64,000 bases of DNA, taken from contig OZ020248.1 of the NCBI GenBank assembly GCA_963971285.1, positions 11,470,001 through 11,534,000 on the forward strand, in the 5' to 3' direction. Of this stretch, positions 1-12,600 are shown one piece after another (the stretch's first letter is position 1; every line of letters begins with the position of its first letter). Position numbers and translations under genes: made by a program. The DNA is from Astropecten irregularis. Taxonomy: Eukaryota > Echinodermata > Asteroidea > Paxillosida > Astropectinidae. The notes beneath the pieces were generated by a model. That model worked only from the letters and a program-made list of their open reading frames with translations, was not told the origin of the DNA and made no database searches.

Positions 1-557
1 AAACACGGTTTGAAGTTCAAACTGTGAGAAGTTCAAGCGAACTGGCAAACTGCACTTTTAATCTTAACTTCTGGTTTTTTTTTAATGCCCTCTATAGTGG
101 CCAAATAATTCCACATTAGCGGGATTGATTGATTTTATTCACCATTAAGTTGTTGGTGCTTAAAGGTAGTATCATACTTTGGTTTTTGTCAAAGAAATAC
201 AGATACATGGGCAAAAATATCAAGACAGATACAGTAACAGTCATCTGTGAAAATTTCAGTCCCATACAGTGCCCACTTTTTGAGAAAACAGTGAAAAACA
301 GCCACAGTATTTCTTAAGTCTTTCCTCTTTTATTTTTGATCTTTTAAAAGATCAAAAAGATTTTCGGGCAGAAACATTTTAACCACCATCTTCATACCCT
401 GTAAGTTATACGTAAATCTGTGAACATTTCTGTTTTGGTTTCTGACCAAAATATGATACTACCTTTAATCAAACTTTGGTGCTTAAGCAGCTGTATGAAC
501 TTGGCCCCTCATGTTATCCAATCATATTATCAGACTCAGTCTATCTGGTACATGTAC
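1..557. other. Left flank: intron of the fibropellin-like gene
   Basis: No exon is recognised here. It holds a nearly complete TTAA MITE (160-468) inserted in a fragment of a second MITE family whose remains flank it (about 130-507). Confidence 0.6.
160..468 (+). mobile_element. TTAA MITE family 1 (reference description)
   Basis: TTAA at both ends, then the inverted repeat AGGTAGTATCATACTTTGGT. Full copies are about 340-385 bp and have no coding capacity. The interior contains GATCTTTTAAAAGATC, itself a palindrome, and a highly conserved GTGCCCACTTTTTGAGA segment. This copy lacks part of the interior. TTAA duplication suggests movement by a piggyBac-type transposase, which is inference. About 18 copies occur in the window in both orientations. 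Confidence 0.9.
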
Positions 558-671
558 CTGATTCACAGTTTTTGCCGGTCCATAAGTTGCCACACAAACA
601 GAAGTAATCATCTTGCAGATTGCCGCATATGGAATTTCGCTGACAAGGGTTGGGCTCACATAGATCAACAG
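558..671 (-). CDS. Fibropellin-like exon 26: EGF module, last exon in window
   Basis: A 114-bp exon with [15 protein letters not shown], motif [10 protein letters not shown] and end WTGKNC. Acceptor CTATGTAG; donor GTACAT is weak. The next exon must lie left of position 1. Confidence 0.82.
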
Positions 672-3600
672 CTACATAGACATACACAGGAAAACACACA
701 AATCATTTGTGTTGTGAAATTCATTTGAAGGCGCTAGAGACCAAGGCAGAGACCAAAGTGGGACTTGAACCTGCAACCTCCAGGAATAGCTGTACTGGTG
801 CTGTACCAAATACCATGTGAGCCTTTTATGTTTGTGTTGATAATCTTTCAAATTCCAATGTTTACCAAAACCTCCTTAAATTATGGGATTTTGAAATTCA
901 GCTTTTACTTAAAGGTATAATACATGATTGGGTAATGGTCACAGAAGAGCAATCACACTTTGCATAATCCAACATGTACTGTATTGTACTGGTGCACGAA
1001 ATAACAAACCTGTGAAAATTTGAGCTCAATCAGACATCTGAGTCACAAGAAAATAGTGAAAAACAACTCTTTTTTTTCATATAAAACATCAAGAAGGATT
1101 TTTTATCATGGCAAGATCAAAAATTGTGTTTGATTTTACTCTTTCTGGATAAATACACCATTTCAGGCAGAAATATATTAATGTTATGTTTCTACCAACA
1201 CCATCTTCATACCCTGAAAGTTATACTTAAATCTGCCACATTTCTGTTTGGGTATGTTACCAATCCTGTACTGTACGGAATTGGCCCTTATCTCACAGGT
1301 GTGGGAGTTAAAACAATGGGTGCAATCTGCACCTGTCTATTATCTATGAGATAATTGATTGACTCACCTATACTGCAATCTACACCAGTCCAGGCCTGGG
1401 TACACTCACAGGTGTATGAGGTATGGTAGTTGATGCAGTTGGCGCCGTTTTGGCACGGATTGGAATCACAAACATTCAATTCTAAAAACAAGTCCGAAAA
1501 TAAAATGAACAAATTGCATTTAATAACATAACTATATTGATTTCTTGTCATTCTTGGAACTGAAGTGGCAATTCAAGTTTAAAACAATCATCAAATAACC
1601 ACAAGGGAAACTGACTGAATTATAAGTCTTTGAAAGGTGAACAAAGAAAAACTGGAGCGGGATTCGAACCGACGACCTGAACACCGTACAGGCACCATTA
1701 TGGTGCTAAGGAGATCGCCAGTTCGAGTCCCGCTCCAGTCAATTTTTCTTTGTTCACTTTCAACGAGTGATCTATCGGCATTGCTATTGCTGCGATAAAA
1801 ATGATCCTTGGGATGTGAGTTGTTTCGTGGCTTCTGACTGCCAAACGAACAAAGATATAATTGACACTTAGGGACACCACCAACAAAGGGCTGGATAGCT
1901 TGTTTACAGTGACATAAAGGTAATATCATACTTTGGTTTTTATCAAAGAAATACAGATTCATGGGCAAAAATATCAAGGAAGATACAGTAACAGTCATCT
2001 GTGAAAATTTCAGTCCCAAACGGTGCCCACTTTTTGAGGAAACAATGAAAAACTGCCACAGTGTTTCTTCAGTCTTTTCTTTTATATTTTTGATCTTTTA
2101 AAGTTTTTGAATGTAGTTTTATTCCAGCAAAAGCAAAACTCTGATCAATTTCATCAAATTGCAATGGTCCCAACCGATAGAGGAACAATAATGGATCACC
2201 CTTTGAATATTAAAATTCATCGTTTGAAGGCTCTTTTGCAGCTCAAATAAACAACAATTGTCAGCCTGTAATTGCAGACAAAATCAAAACTGAAATTCAA
2301 TTGGCATTTTGCCCAAGGCCACACTAAAATAGAAGCAGCTCGCAATGACAGGCAGACGGCCAGACAGACTACCCACCTGTCTCACACCGGTCTCCCGTCC
2401 ACTCGGGTTCACACAGACACATGTAGCTGGTACCCTGATTGACGCATGTAGAACCGTTTGTACATTGAGATGGCGCACACCAATCAATAGCTGCAGGAGA
2501 ATAATATGCAATCAATTAATCAATCAGCGGGATCATACGCCTCGTAGCAGCGCGTTGTCGCATCTACCTTCGAGCGGTACTCCTTTGGTCTTCTGATGGC
2601 CATCCCCCAGGCAGCCACACGACCCATTCCCATCTCAGCAAAATAACGATCCATCTGACTCATGCATGTGTCATGTCCTACTGGGCGAGTCCTACCAGCA
2701 GGTTCTCTCAAAGAAAGAATCCGCCTGGCAGGATCACTCACAGGGAATGGGAGACTTATGAGAACCGGTCTTCAAGTCAACAGCGCACGCGCACGCACAA
2801 CAGCTCAGGCGCAAAACAGCGCACGCAGGCTCACACTTGAAGATCGGTTCTCAAAAGTCTCCCATTGCAGGTAATAGGTCTCATCTGACTCTCCCTATTA
2901 AAAAGTGACCTCTTAGACAAATGGTCCGACCAGCGCTACCAAAGGATCCTCCTCAGAGACCCAGTACTGAAGACATTGAGACGTCTCCCCAGGCCCCCAG
3001 TCAAGGTCCATGTCTCACAATAGTATGCACATTTACAGGAATGCACTGAAAGCGGACTTGTGCTGCTGTGCGGCACAGAGAAACATTTTACTTCATACTG
3101 GGTTAAGATTCGATGTAGGCAGTAAAAACACAGGGGCAGCTGTTTAATAAAGAACTGTTTAAACATGAATTGTTTAAGCAGGAAACATTAACAACCTCGG
3201 TTCTTTTACACTTTTTAAACAGCATTTGTACAACGTTGTTTGCATTATTTGTAATAATCTTTGGCCTGCATTGCCAATTTTGTCCTGAACTATTCAAATC
3301 AATGCAATTTTATGCACACAAGGGAGCAAACCTGAACCTGAAACACAATATAAATTTCATATTTAATATCAACGTTTCAACTGTTACTGATATTTTGCTA
3401 GCACAGCAATTCAGCATGTAGTCTGAGTATCACCTTTTCTACTCCGTGCCACTACATACGAACGTCCGATACATGCGTGCATGCAAATTGTATGCAACGC
3501 GGCACATCAGCCAATCAGATCTGTTTTGAGAACTTTTCCGTCAGGATCATGACGGAGGTCGTGATTGGTCAATTTCGCGCGTCCGCACGGCAGCAGCTAT

Positions 3601-6600
3601 CTTTGTGATAGACGCGCTTGCCAAATGGTATGATAGTAGATGCCCCCTGATTGGTCAAAACTGGGTTGGCAGCTGGGTTGGCTTGCATAATTAATCAGGA
3701 AATCTGCATGCATGTGATAGACGCTCGCTCGCTGTACGGCGAGTGCATCTATCACATAGACTAGTCTGAGCATGCACATCATCAGAAATATTTTGGGCAC
3801 TGAAAGCCACAGGGAGGCATAAGACAAACAATGAACAACAATTTTCTCTTACTCTCATTACAAATATCCCCCGTCCATCCATCAGTGCAAGCGCAGGTGA
3901 AGTTTCCAGTTGAAGACAAGAGGCAGTTAGCTCCGTTCAGGCAGGGACTGGGGCTGCAAGCATCATCCACTACAAAAACACAACATTAAAGGCAAAGAAA
4001 TGTAGATTCATGGGCAGAAATAATAATAATAATAAAATAATAATTACATTTATTAAGCGCCAATTCTTTAAGTTACAAAGCGCTGGCTACAACGTAATCG
4101 GGTTGCCGGTATTCATTAGCGCCCTCGGCTGCCAGCAATACCGGCAATCCATTATGATTACGGAGCCTGATCAAAAGTGCTTGGTTTTTGTGGAAGGAGG
4201 AAAACCAGAGAACCCGGAGAAAAACCCTCATAGCATCGGAGAGAACCAAACGCACAACTCTACTCACATATGACCCAAGCCACATGTGGCATAGGTGGCA
4301 AGTGCGTTAGGCACTCGCCTCTCACCAATGTGGCCCGGGTTCGATCCCGGCTTGAGTCATATGTGAGCAGAGTTGTGCGTTGGTTCTCTCCTATGCTTCA
4401 AGGGTTTTTCTCCGGGTTCTCCGGTATTCCTCCCTCCACATAAATCAACACTTAGGACCCTCTGACGTGTTGCGGGAACCCGCTTTGTCGGAGTAATTAT
4501 CCAGATCCAGATCCAGAAGCCGGGATCGAACCCGGGCCACAAATATCAAGAAAGACGTATAAACAGTCGTCTGTGAAATTTCCATTTCAACGGCTGAGCC
4601 CGACCCGTATTAAAGCTTCTCTTCCTTAATATGTGACGTATTCGAACATACCGATGTCGCAGTTCTCTCCAGTCCAACCGTCCAGACAGAGGCACACGTA
4701 GTAGGTGAAGCGATTCTCACATGTAGCACCATTCAAACAGGGATTGACTGGACCACATGAATCCAATGCTGGACCATGACAGACAGACACAAGAGAAAAT
4801 AAGATCCACTCAATTCAATTCAATTCTAATGAATTCAATTCTAGAACAAGGGTTCTATGATAAAGATTCTTTGATAAAGGTTCTCTGATTACGGTAAATT
4901 TTATACAGGGCCCAATTTCATGGAATCCGTTACGGCCTATTTTTGTGTTTACAGGCACTGCTACGCGTGAAATCTATTTCATGGAATCCATAAGCAAGAC
5001 TCTCGGTTTAATAGCGAAGAATTTCTAGGGTAACCGTGATCATTTTCTGCTAACGGACTGTCGTATGCATTCTGCACAAATTCCTTGCTTACCGTTACCA
5101 AAAAGGAAACTCTTCCGTGAAATACGCTAACCATAACCAAAAAAATTCTGCTACTGTAAGCGAAGATTTTTTGCTAACGGTAACAGATTCCATGAAATTT
5201 GGCCCAGGTCCATTCGTAAATCAACGAAGGTCACGCTAGGATCAAGCATAAGCAAGCAAAAAATCAAAAACCTGAACCCCTGCCGAGAATTTACTTGCTG
5301 AGAAAAGTAAACATATTTCAGCCTATGAATGAATCGGGCTTGATTTACCCTCTACAAATTACCCCACTTCCCCCTCCTGAAGAAATTCTGGTAAAAAAAA
5401 CCCTTGGAACACTTGTTGGTCGGCAGTTTTTTGGCTGTTTGTCATTTTGACCGTTAGTTGGTCCTATTGCATGTTAGTGTACAGTATTGTTGTATTATTG
5501 CTTTGTCTGTAGATTTCGTGTACGAAGTAGTGGGGTGTACATGTATTGTAAATCATTTGTAATCATTATGTGTGTTTTGACTTCTGTGGAGGCCTGGATT
5601 CAATTATTCACACTTAGTTTTGTATATTGCTTTCCTTTCTCTAGGTCTTTCTCGTCAGTTTGTTCCCATCCACCATTTTTCCTGGTTTGTCCGTCCACCT
5701 TGGAAAAATTGACTAATGGTGTGACCAAGGAATATCAAGAATGAAGCCATGTACTCACCCGTCTGACAGTTAGTGTCAGTGTAGCCTTGAGGGCAGCTGC
5801 AGTTATAATGCGTCCTGAAATTACTGCATAATCCTCCATTTTGACACGGATTATTGGCACACTGGTCAATGGCTAGCACAAGTAAAGTACAAGAAAATAT
5901 TGCTCACTACACAATGCTTATGATAATTCATTCATTCATTTTTACTTTCTCAATCGAAAATTGATTTTCATCAATATTGAAGATTCATTGACAAAAATAT
6001 CAAGTAAGATACAGTAATGGTCATCTGTGAAAACTGTTACTCACATACGGCGCCCACTTTTTGAGAAAATAGTGGAAAAAAAACCTTGGTATTTTAAAAT
6101 CTGTTCCCCATTATTTTTTCTTTCGAAGATCAAAATTGTTTTTGGTCATTGGTTTTGCTCTTTTCTTGATTAAAATACAGCATTTCACACAGAAAAAAAA
6201 TTTAACAGTATGTTTCTATCATCACCATCTTACCATGTAAGTAACAGGTAAATTTGTGGAGATTTCTGTTTCAATATGCTGCTATAGTATGATAGTACCT
6301 TGAAGTACGATATATATACACACACACAAAAATGTATTGGCAGATTTATATCTTCAATACGTCAACGAGTACATGTGCAGAAGCGCCATCCAACCTATGA
6401 ATCTAATGGGAGTATACTCACGTATTTGGCAGTTGGAGCCATTCCAACCGTCGTGGCAGTCACAGAGATAACTGTCTATCATGTCCACACAGGAGCCGTT
6501 ATTCAGACACGGCTGGCTGGCACATTCATCAATATCTAAGAGCCAAGGGCAGTGTGGTTACAAGCAAAATACGCAAGATCAACTCTGTCAAAATGAGCCA

Positions 6601-9600
6601 TTGATCACACAACTCTTGTTCTGATTTTATACATTGAAAGCCTGAAGGGTTTAAAAATCATAAAATATTGGTTATTATTATTAACATTTTTCAGGCCCTC
6701 TGTTTGTTTCAACACTGCCCTCAGTTGATCATTTTAAGACAGGTCTCAATTCCGATTTGTCCTGCACTACGTGGTAATAAGCAAAAATGCCAATGCAAAA
6801 TGCCGATTAAAAAAAATCTCAAGACCCATCCCTTACATAATACATCATTTTCATTATAATTATTGTCATGGAAAAGTGAACAAAGAAAATTTGACTGGTG
6901 CGGGATTTGATCCGGCGACCTCCTGAATACCGTACAGGCGCTCTACCAACTGAACCATCCAGCTCTACGTTGGTGGTGTCCTTAATAGTCAGTTATTTTT
7001 GTTTGAATATTTATAACTACAAATGGGGTATTAGGGAGACATGGGCCCTTTTCCAAACCTCGGCTCCGGCTCAGGCTCCGGCTCCAGCGCTGTCATCCTT
7101 ATGCTGAAAATATAGGTTGTGGCTTTTCATTGAAGCTGAAGCTCTGTTTTCTTTTTCAAAATAGAGTCTCTACTTCCAAGCCACAGCCAAAAGATTGTAT
7201 TTGGATACCCATTATTTTAAAATGCCAGTCACGAAATGGAGCAGGAGACGGAGCCTGAGACGGAGCCTGAGCCGGAGCCGAGATTTGGAAAAGGGCCTAG
7301 GGCGTCTAAAAGTGGACATCAGGGAGACATCGGGACTCCATATCTTAAAAGGAGACAGCCAATGCTCTCAATATGAACATATATCAATTTCAAGTTCATT
7401 GGTTTGAAGGATGTTTAGAAATAGGTAAGTAATGTTTGTGCACGACCCAATGAGAAAGTCTCCCTAATGACCCATTCCCGGTAAGGATAACGATGATAAC
7501 AAATGATAATAACCCCAAATTTTCAACGTACCGACGTCGCACTGGATCCCAGACCAGCCCGATGCGCAAGTACATTGGTATGACGTTTGTGCGTTGATGC
7601 ATGTACCTCCGTTCATGCATGGCGATGAACCACATGGATCGGAGGCTAGAATTAAAAAAAAAAAAAAAAATATCAAAGTTCATAAGTTAATTTTGGCAAT
7701 TCGAGTTGGGTTTGCAACGGTGCAATTTTTTTAATTTCATCACTTTCTACCCAATGGTAGTGGGATGATTTTCAAAACAGGGAGGCCAATATGACCCTCC
7801 TTGATCTAGCTGCGCTCTATTTTTAGAGCTTTGAATCTGGTGTCACTGGTCCCCTGCCATAAGAAATTGCACATAAATCGAAGTGGTCCCCAAATTTAGG
7901 GGGCTTGGCAAAAAATCTGGCCACGCCCCCAGACATTTGCTGAAATCTAGCTTTGATATGGAAAGTATCTGGCTTTTTTTGGTCCTTACTGAATTGGCAG
8001 CGATCTCCGGATATTCCCTGTAGACAGCTACAATTGAAGTGGGTCGGGAAGGAGTTGCATGTTCCGCCAAACTGACACGGATTAGACGAGCAGGGATCCA
8101 CAACTGCACATACAAAAACCAAGCAATTCAGCCTATTTTAAAAATTGAAAAATCAGTGAAACGTGAACAAAGAAAAATTGACTAGAGCGGGATTCAAACT
8201 ATTGACCTCCTCAATAAGGTACAAGCACCCTACCAACTGAGCTAATTAGCCCTAGGTTGGTGGTGTCCCTAATAGTCAATTATGTCTGTTCGTTCAGTCA
8301 GTTTTTCTATTGGTTATTTGTTAAAGGGTGGCTGCAATGATATTTAATAAAATTTACCGAAATAATTTAATTAATAAAAAAAAAAAACTTTAATTAAAGT
8401 TTATTTTTTGTTTCCCCCGCATCTGGTATTTTTTTCTCTCGAAATAAACCGCATCCCATTAGCATTTTGTGTCCACGCCCCGCCCCCTAGTACGGGATTT
8501 TGATTGCCGTCTGAGATGCGGGAACCAGCTTAGTATTACTTGACGGCTTGTGAACCAGCAACAGAGTTCCCGAGATGACGTCACGACGTTCCACCCTCCC
8601 AGTTAATAAAATTATTTTAACACCAACACGAGGGAGGCTAAAACTACGACAGCCACACAACTGCGTTTTAAAGACTTTATTACATCAATATAAAAGCAAA
8701 AACACCCATTGCAGCCACCCTTAAATTATTTTTGAAATTGTCAAATAAAGCACAAGAAAAACTGAATAGTAAACAAAGACAAATTGACTGTAGAGGGATT
8801 CGAACCTGCAACCCCTAGAATACCGGTCCGGGTATCGCAGGTTCGAATCCCGCTCCACTCAATTTTTCTTAGTTCACTTTTCAATATGACTTTAATAAAT
8901 CCAGTCAGTTTCCTTTGTGGTCATTGGATGATAGCATGGAAAATTAAACGGATATATTTTCAGTCACTGAAAGTCAAACAAAAAAAATTTGACTGGAGTG
9001 AGACTTGAACCTCCCGTCAACCCTAAGAATACTGTCCCGGAGCTCTACCAACTGAGCTACCAAGGCCCTATAGAAGTGTTCAATATTTGACTTTGTTTAA
9101 AGGTAATATCATACTTTGGTTTTTGTCAAAGAAGTACAGATTCATGGACAAAAATATCAAGGAAGATACATGCAGTCCCAGTCATCTGTGAAAATTTTAG
9201 TCCCATACGGTGCCCACTTTTTTAGAAAACAGTGAAAAACGGCCACAGTATTTCTTTAGTCTTTTCTCTTAAATTTTTGATTTTTTAAAAGATCAAAAAG
9301 ATTTTCGGTCATTGTTTTACTCATTTCTGGATAAATACACCATTTCAAGTGGACAAATTTTAACGGTAGGTTTCTATCAGCCCCATCTTCATACCCTGTA
9401 AGTTATACGTTAATATGTGAACATTTCTGTTTTGGTTTCTTACCAAAGTATGATACAACCTTTAAGCAGTTTTACAATTAGGGGATAGATATTCGGACTT
9501 TCATCAGAGTCAGGTGCTTTTCGACTATGCAGTGAATAATTGATATTTTTGGTTGCAGAAAACAATACAGCAAAATAAATAATTGACTACTTATATCAAA

Positions 9601-12600
9601 GATGATCTTTTTCAGTATTTGGGCACTAATTAATGAATATAAATTAAATTGAAACTAAATCTCTCTCAAATATTTTTAAATTGGAGGTAGGAGACCCTGA
9701 CGTTTCGATCCTAGCAGAATCTTCCCCCAATTATAAGGCTAAATGACAAGCAAGTAAAAACGTACGTAAATGGATGAGAGGATCAGAACTAAGAGAGGCA
9801 GAATGCCCAGGGGTCGATTTCACAAAACTCATCTTAACTTACTATAAATCGTAGGAGTTGTGATGCATTGCAGCCCTACGTAATACGAAGGGTTATCCTT
9901 CGTAACTCGAGTTACGATCGATCGCAGGGCTTCATGAAATCGACACCAGGTGTATTTTAATCTGGTCTTGCTGGTAATGACTGTACTTTTTTTGCCGATT
10001 TAGAGCTTGGTGTGACGGTTGGCTGTGGAATACTTACCAACATCACAGTGTGGTCCATCCCATCCAGCAGTGCAATTACAGGTGTAGTAGTTGATATGAC
10101 TAGTACACACACCGTTATTCTGGCAGGGATTGGACATACACATATCCACACCTGCACCAAGAAAATCAGTCCAATATCAATTATTAGGGTAATACGCATA
10201 CGGTACGGTGTCATGTTGCCAAGCGCAGTGCTTATGAATGAACTATGCAAAAAAAGATTGCACCAATTGGTCAGTACAGACGTACATGTATTGCATATGC
10301 ATAACCATTGCGTAGTCGGTGTAGGACCAATACAATGATTGGAAAGGCTGAGTATAATGAATATTGAGCGAGAGCAACATGTGTATGAAAACAATGATAG
10401 TCTGGCACCGCAGTGCATGTGCACCCACTGTGTATGTGTAGTGTACGATGATACATAGCGGCCAAAAGGACTGGGATCGGACTCCACAAATAAGCTGTGT
10501 GGATACATGCGTGGGAATGCACGCTGTACATGCTGTATGTATGCGCGCTGTTTGTGCCAAAGGAATAAGGTAAGTGCTTCGAGTTCCGTTGAAAACCGCA
10601 CCACACAGTGTTTGTGGCATATCCGGTGCCACGACCAGTCGAGCTTATCGCAATAGTCGCGACTCATTGTGTTGAAGTCGTGGCCTGACGACTAATCGGT
10701 TCTCATTGGTTGAAACAATAGTCGAGTCGTCGACTACTCTTCACTAGTCGCCACAAGTCGACTAGTCGGGTTTGCTGCCTAGCACTATAAATTATATCAA
10801 AATGTTGGGACAAGTTTGTATCGTGAAGAACTTAAATATTATTGTCTTGTTCCAATAAGAGACCAATTTCATAGAGCTGCTTAAGGTTATATCATACTTT
10901 GGATTTTGTCAAAGAAACACAGATTCGTGGGTGGGCAAAAATAGTCAAGGAATAATTATACAGTACAGTATTAAACAGTCATCTGTGAAAATTTCAGTCC
11001 CATACGATGCCCACTTTTTGAGAAAACAGTGAAAAATGCCCAAAGCATGTTTTTTCTTTTCACTGCTATTTTGTATCTTTACAAGATCAAAATTGTTTTT
11101 GGTCATTGGTTTTACTCTTTTCTGGATAAATACAGCATTTCAGGCAGAAAAATCTAAACCGAATGTTTGTACCATCACCATCTTTACCCTGTATTGGTAA
11201 AGATATAGGTAAATCTGTGAACATTTCTGTTTCGGTATACTACCAAAGTAGGATAGTGCCTTTAAGCATGAAAAGTCTTCCTTGATCAAACAGGATTGCC
11301 AACCAAATTTTCATGTGATTTGTACTGCTTTTGACTTGTATTCGGCCATTGGTTGCTAAGCATAACAAGGAGTTTTGGCTGGCATACTGATCTTAATGAC
11401 CAAGGTTTTGGTGCTCAAGCAAATTTTTTGGGACTTCAGCAACTCTATTAAATTGGCTCCTGGTCTTCCCACTCTTTATATTTACATTGGTAATACCTCC
11501 ATGCAGGGGTCATACTTTATACCCCTAGGGCAGGGGAGCCTACCTATTTCACAGATGGTACCGTTAAAGCCGGGCATACAGAGACATGTGTAGCTATCCA
11601 CTCCTTGCATGCACGTTGCCCCATTCAGACATGGGTTGCTATTACACTCATTTATATCTGCAGCAATAAGAAACATTCAAGTAAGGTTTAAGCAAGATGA
11701 TCGAAAGCAAACATGTTGAAAACACGGTTGGCTTTGGACTTCACCATGGCTGGCTTTGACTTCCACCATGGCTGGCTTTGGCTTTTACCATGGCTGGCTT
11801 CGAATTCCACCTTTGCTGGCTTTAACCTCCACCATGGCTGGCTTTAGCCTCCACCATGGCTGGCTTTGGCCTCCACCATGGCTGGCTTTGGCCTCCACCA
11901 TGGTTGGCTTTGGCCTTTACCAAGGCTGGCTTTGGCCTCCATATCATGGCGTGCTTTGGCCTCCACCATGGCTGGTTTTGGCCTTTACCATGGCTGGCTT
12001 TGGCCTCCATATCATGGCGTGCTTTGGCTTATATATACCATGGCTGGCTTTGGCCTGGCTTTGGCCTCCACCATGGCTGGCTTTGACTTAGACCATGGCT
12101 GACTTTGGCCTCCACCATGTCAAGCTTTGGCCTCCACCATGGCTGGCTTTGGCCTAGTCCACCATGGCCAGATGGCAGCCTATGATCCCAAAAACATGGC
12201 TCGCTTCAACCTCGATCCAACATGGATGCTTTTGGCCTCCATCACATCATGAAAAAAAAAACACGGTCATACTGAAAACTTCTCATTCCAGAAATTAAGT
12301 CGTCAAGGATGGAGGTACCTGCTCACCTAATTCACAGTTACTGCCTTCGTATCCTGCTACACACTGGCATTCATATGAGCCCAGTGCGTCCTTGCAAGTA
12401 GCACCATTAAGGCATGGGTTGCTAGTGCACTCGTCAATCTCTGAAATAAATAAGATCAAACTTTGCCTATCCAGTTCATGAAGTGTCAATGAATGATGAT
12501 ATTAACGAAAAAGGGGCATTCAAATTGCACACTTGCACATCCAACCCAATTTCATTAAAGTCATCGTAACCTACTCTCAATCGTAGGACTTATGATGCAT

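Noticed and set aside
1591-2019. 142-codon minus-strand reading frame
   Set aside because: Runs through a SINE and a MITE; no protein family signal.
9957-10667. 236-codon minus-strand reading frame
   Set aside because: It overlaps the real EGF exon 10038-10151 in part but reads the wrong frame there and shows no domain.
11756-12102. Reading frames with Gly-Phe-Gly-Leu-His-His repeats on plus strand and Lys/Pro-rich on minus
   Set aside because: By-product of the 22-bp minisatellite in an intron; unit length is not a multiple of three and there is no start or splice context.
11735-12245. CRISPR-like array
   Set aside because: Units are contiguous without spacers, in an animal intron.
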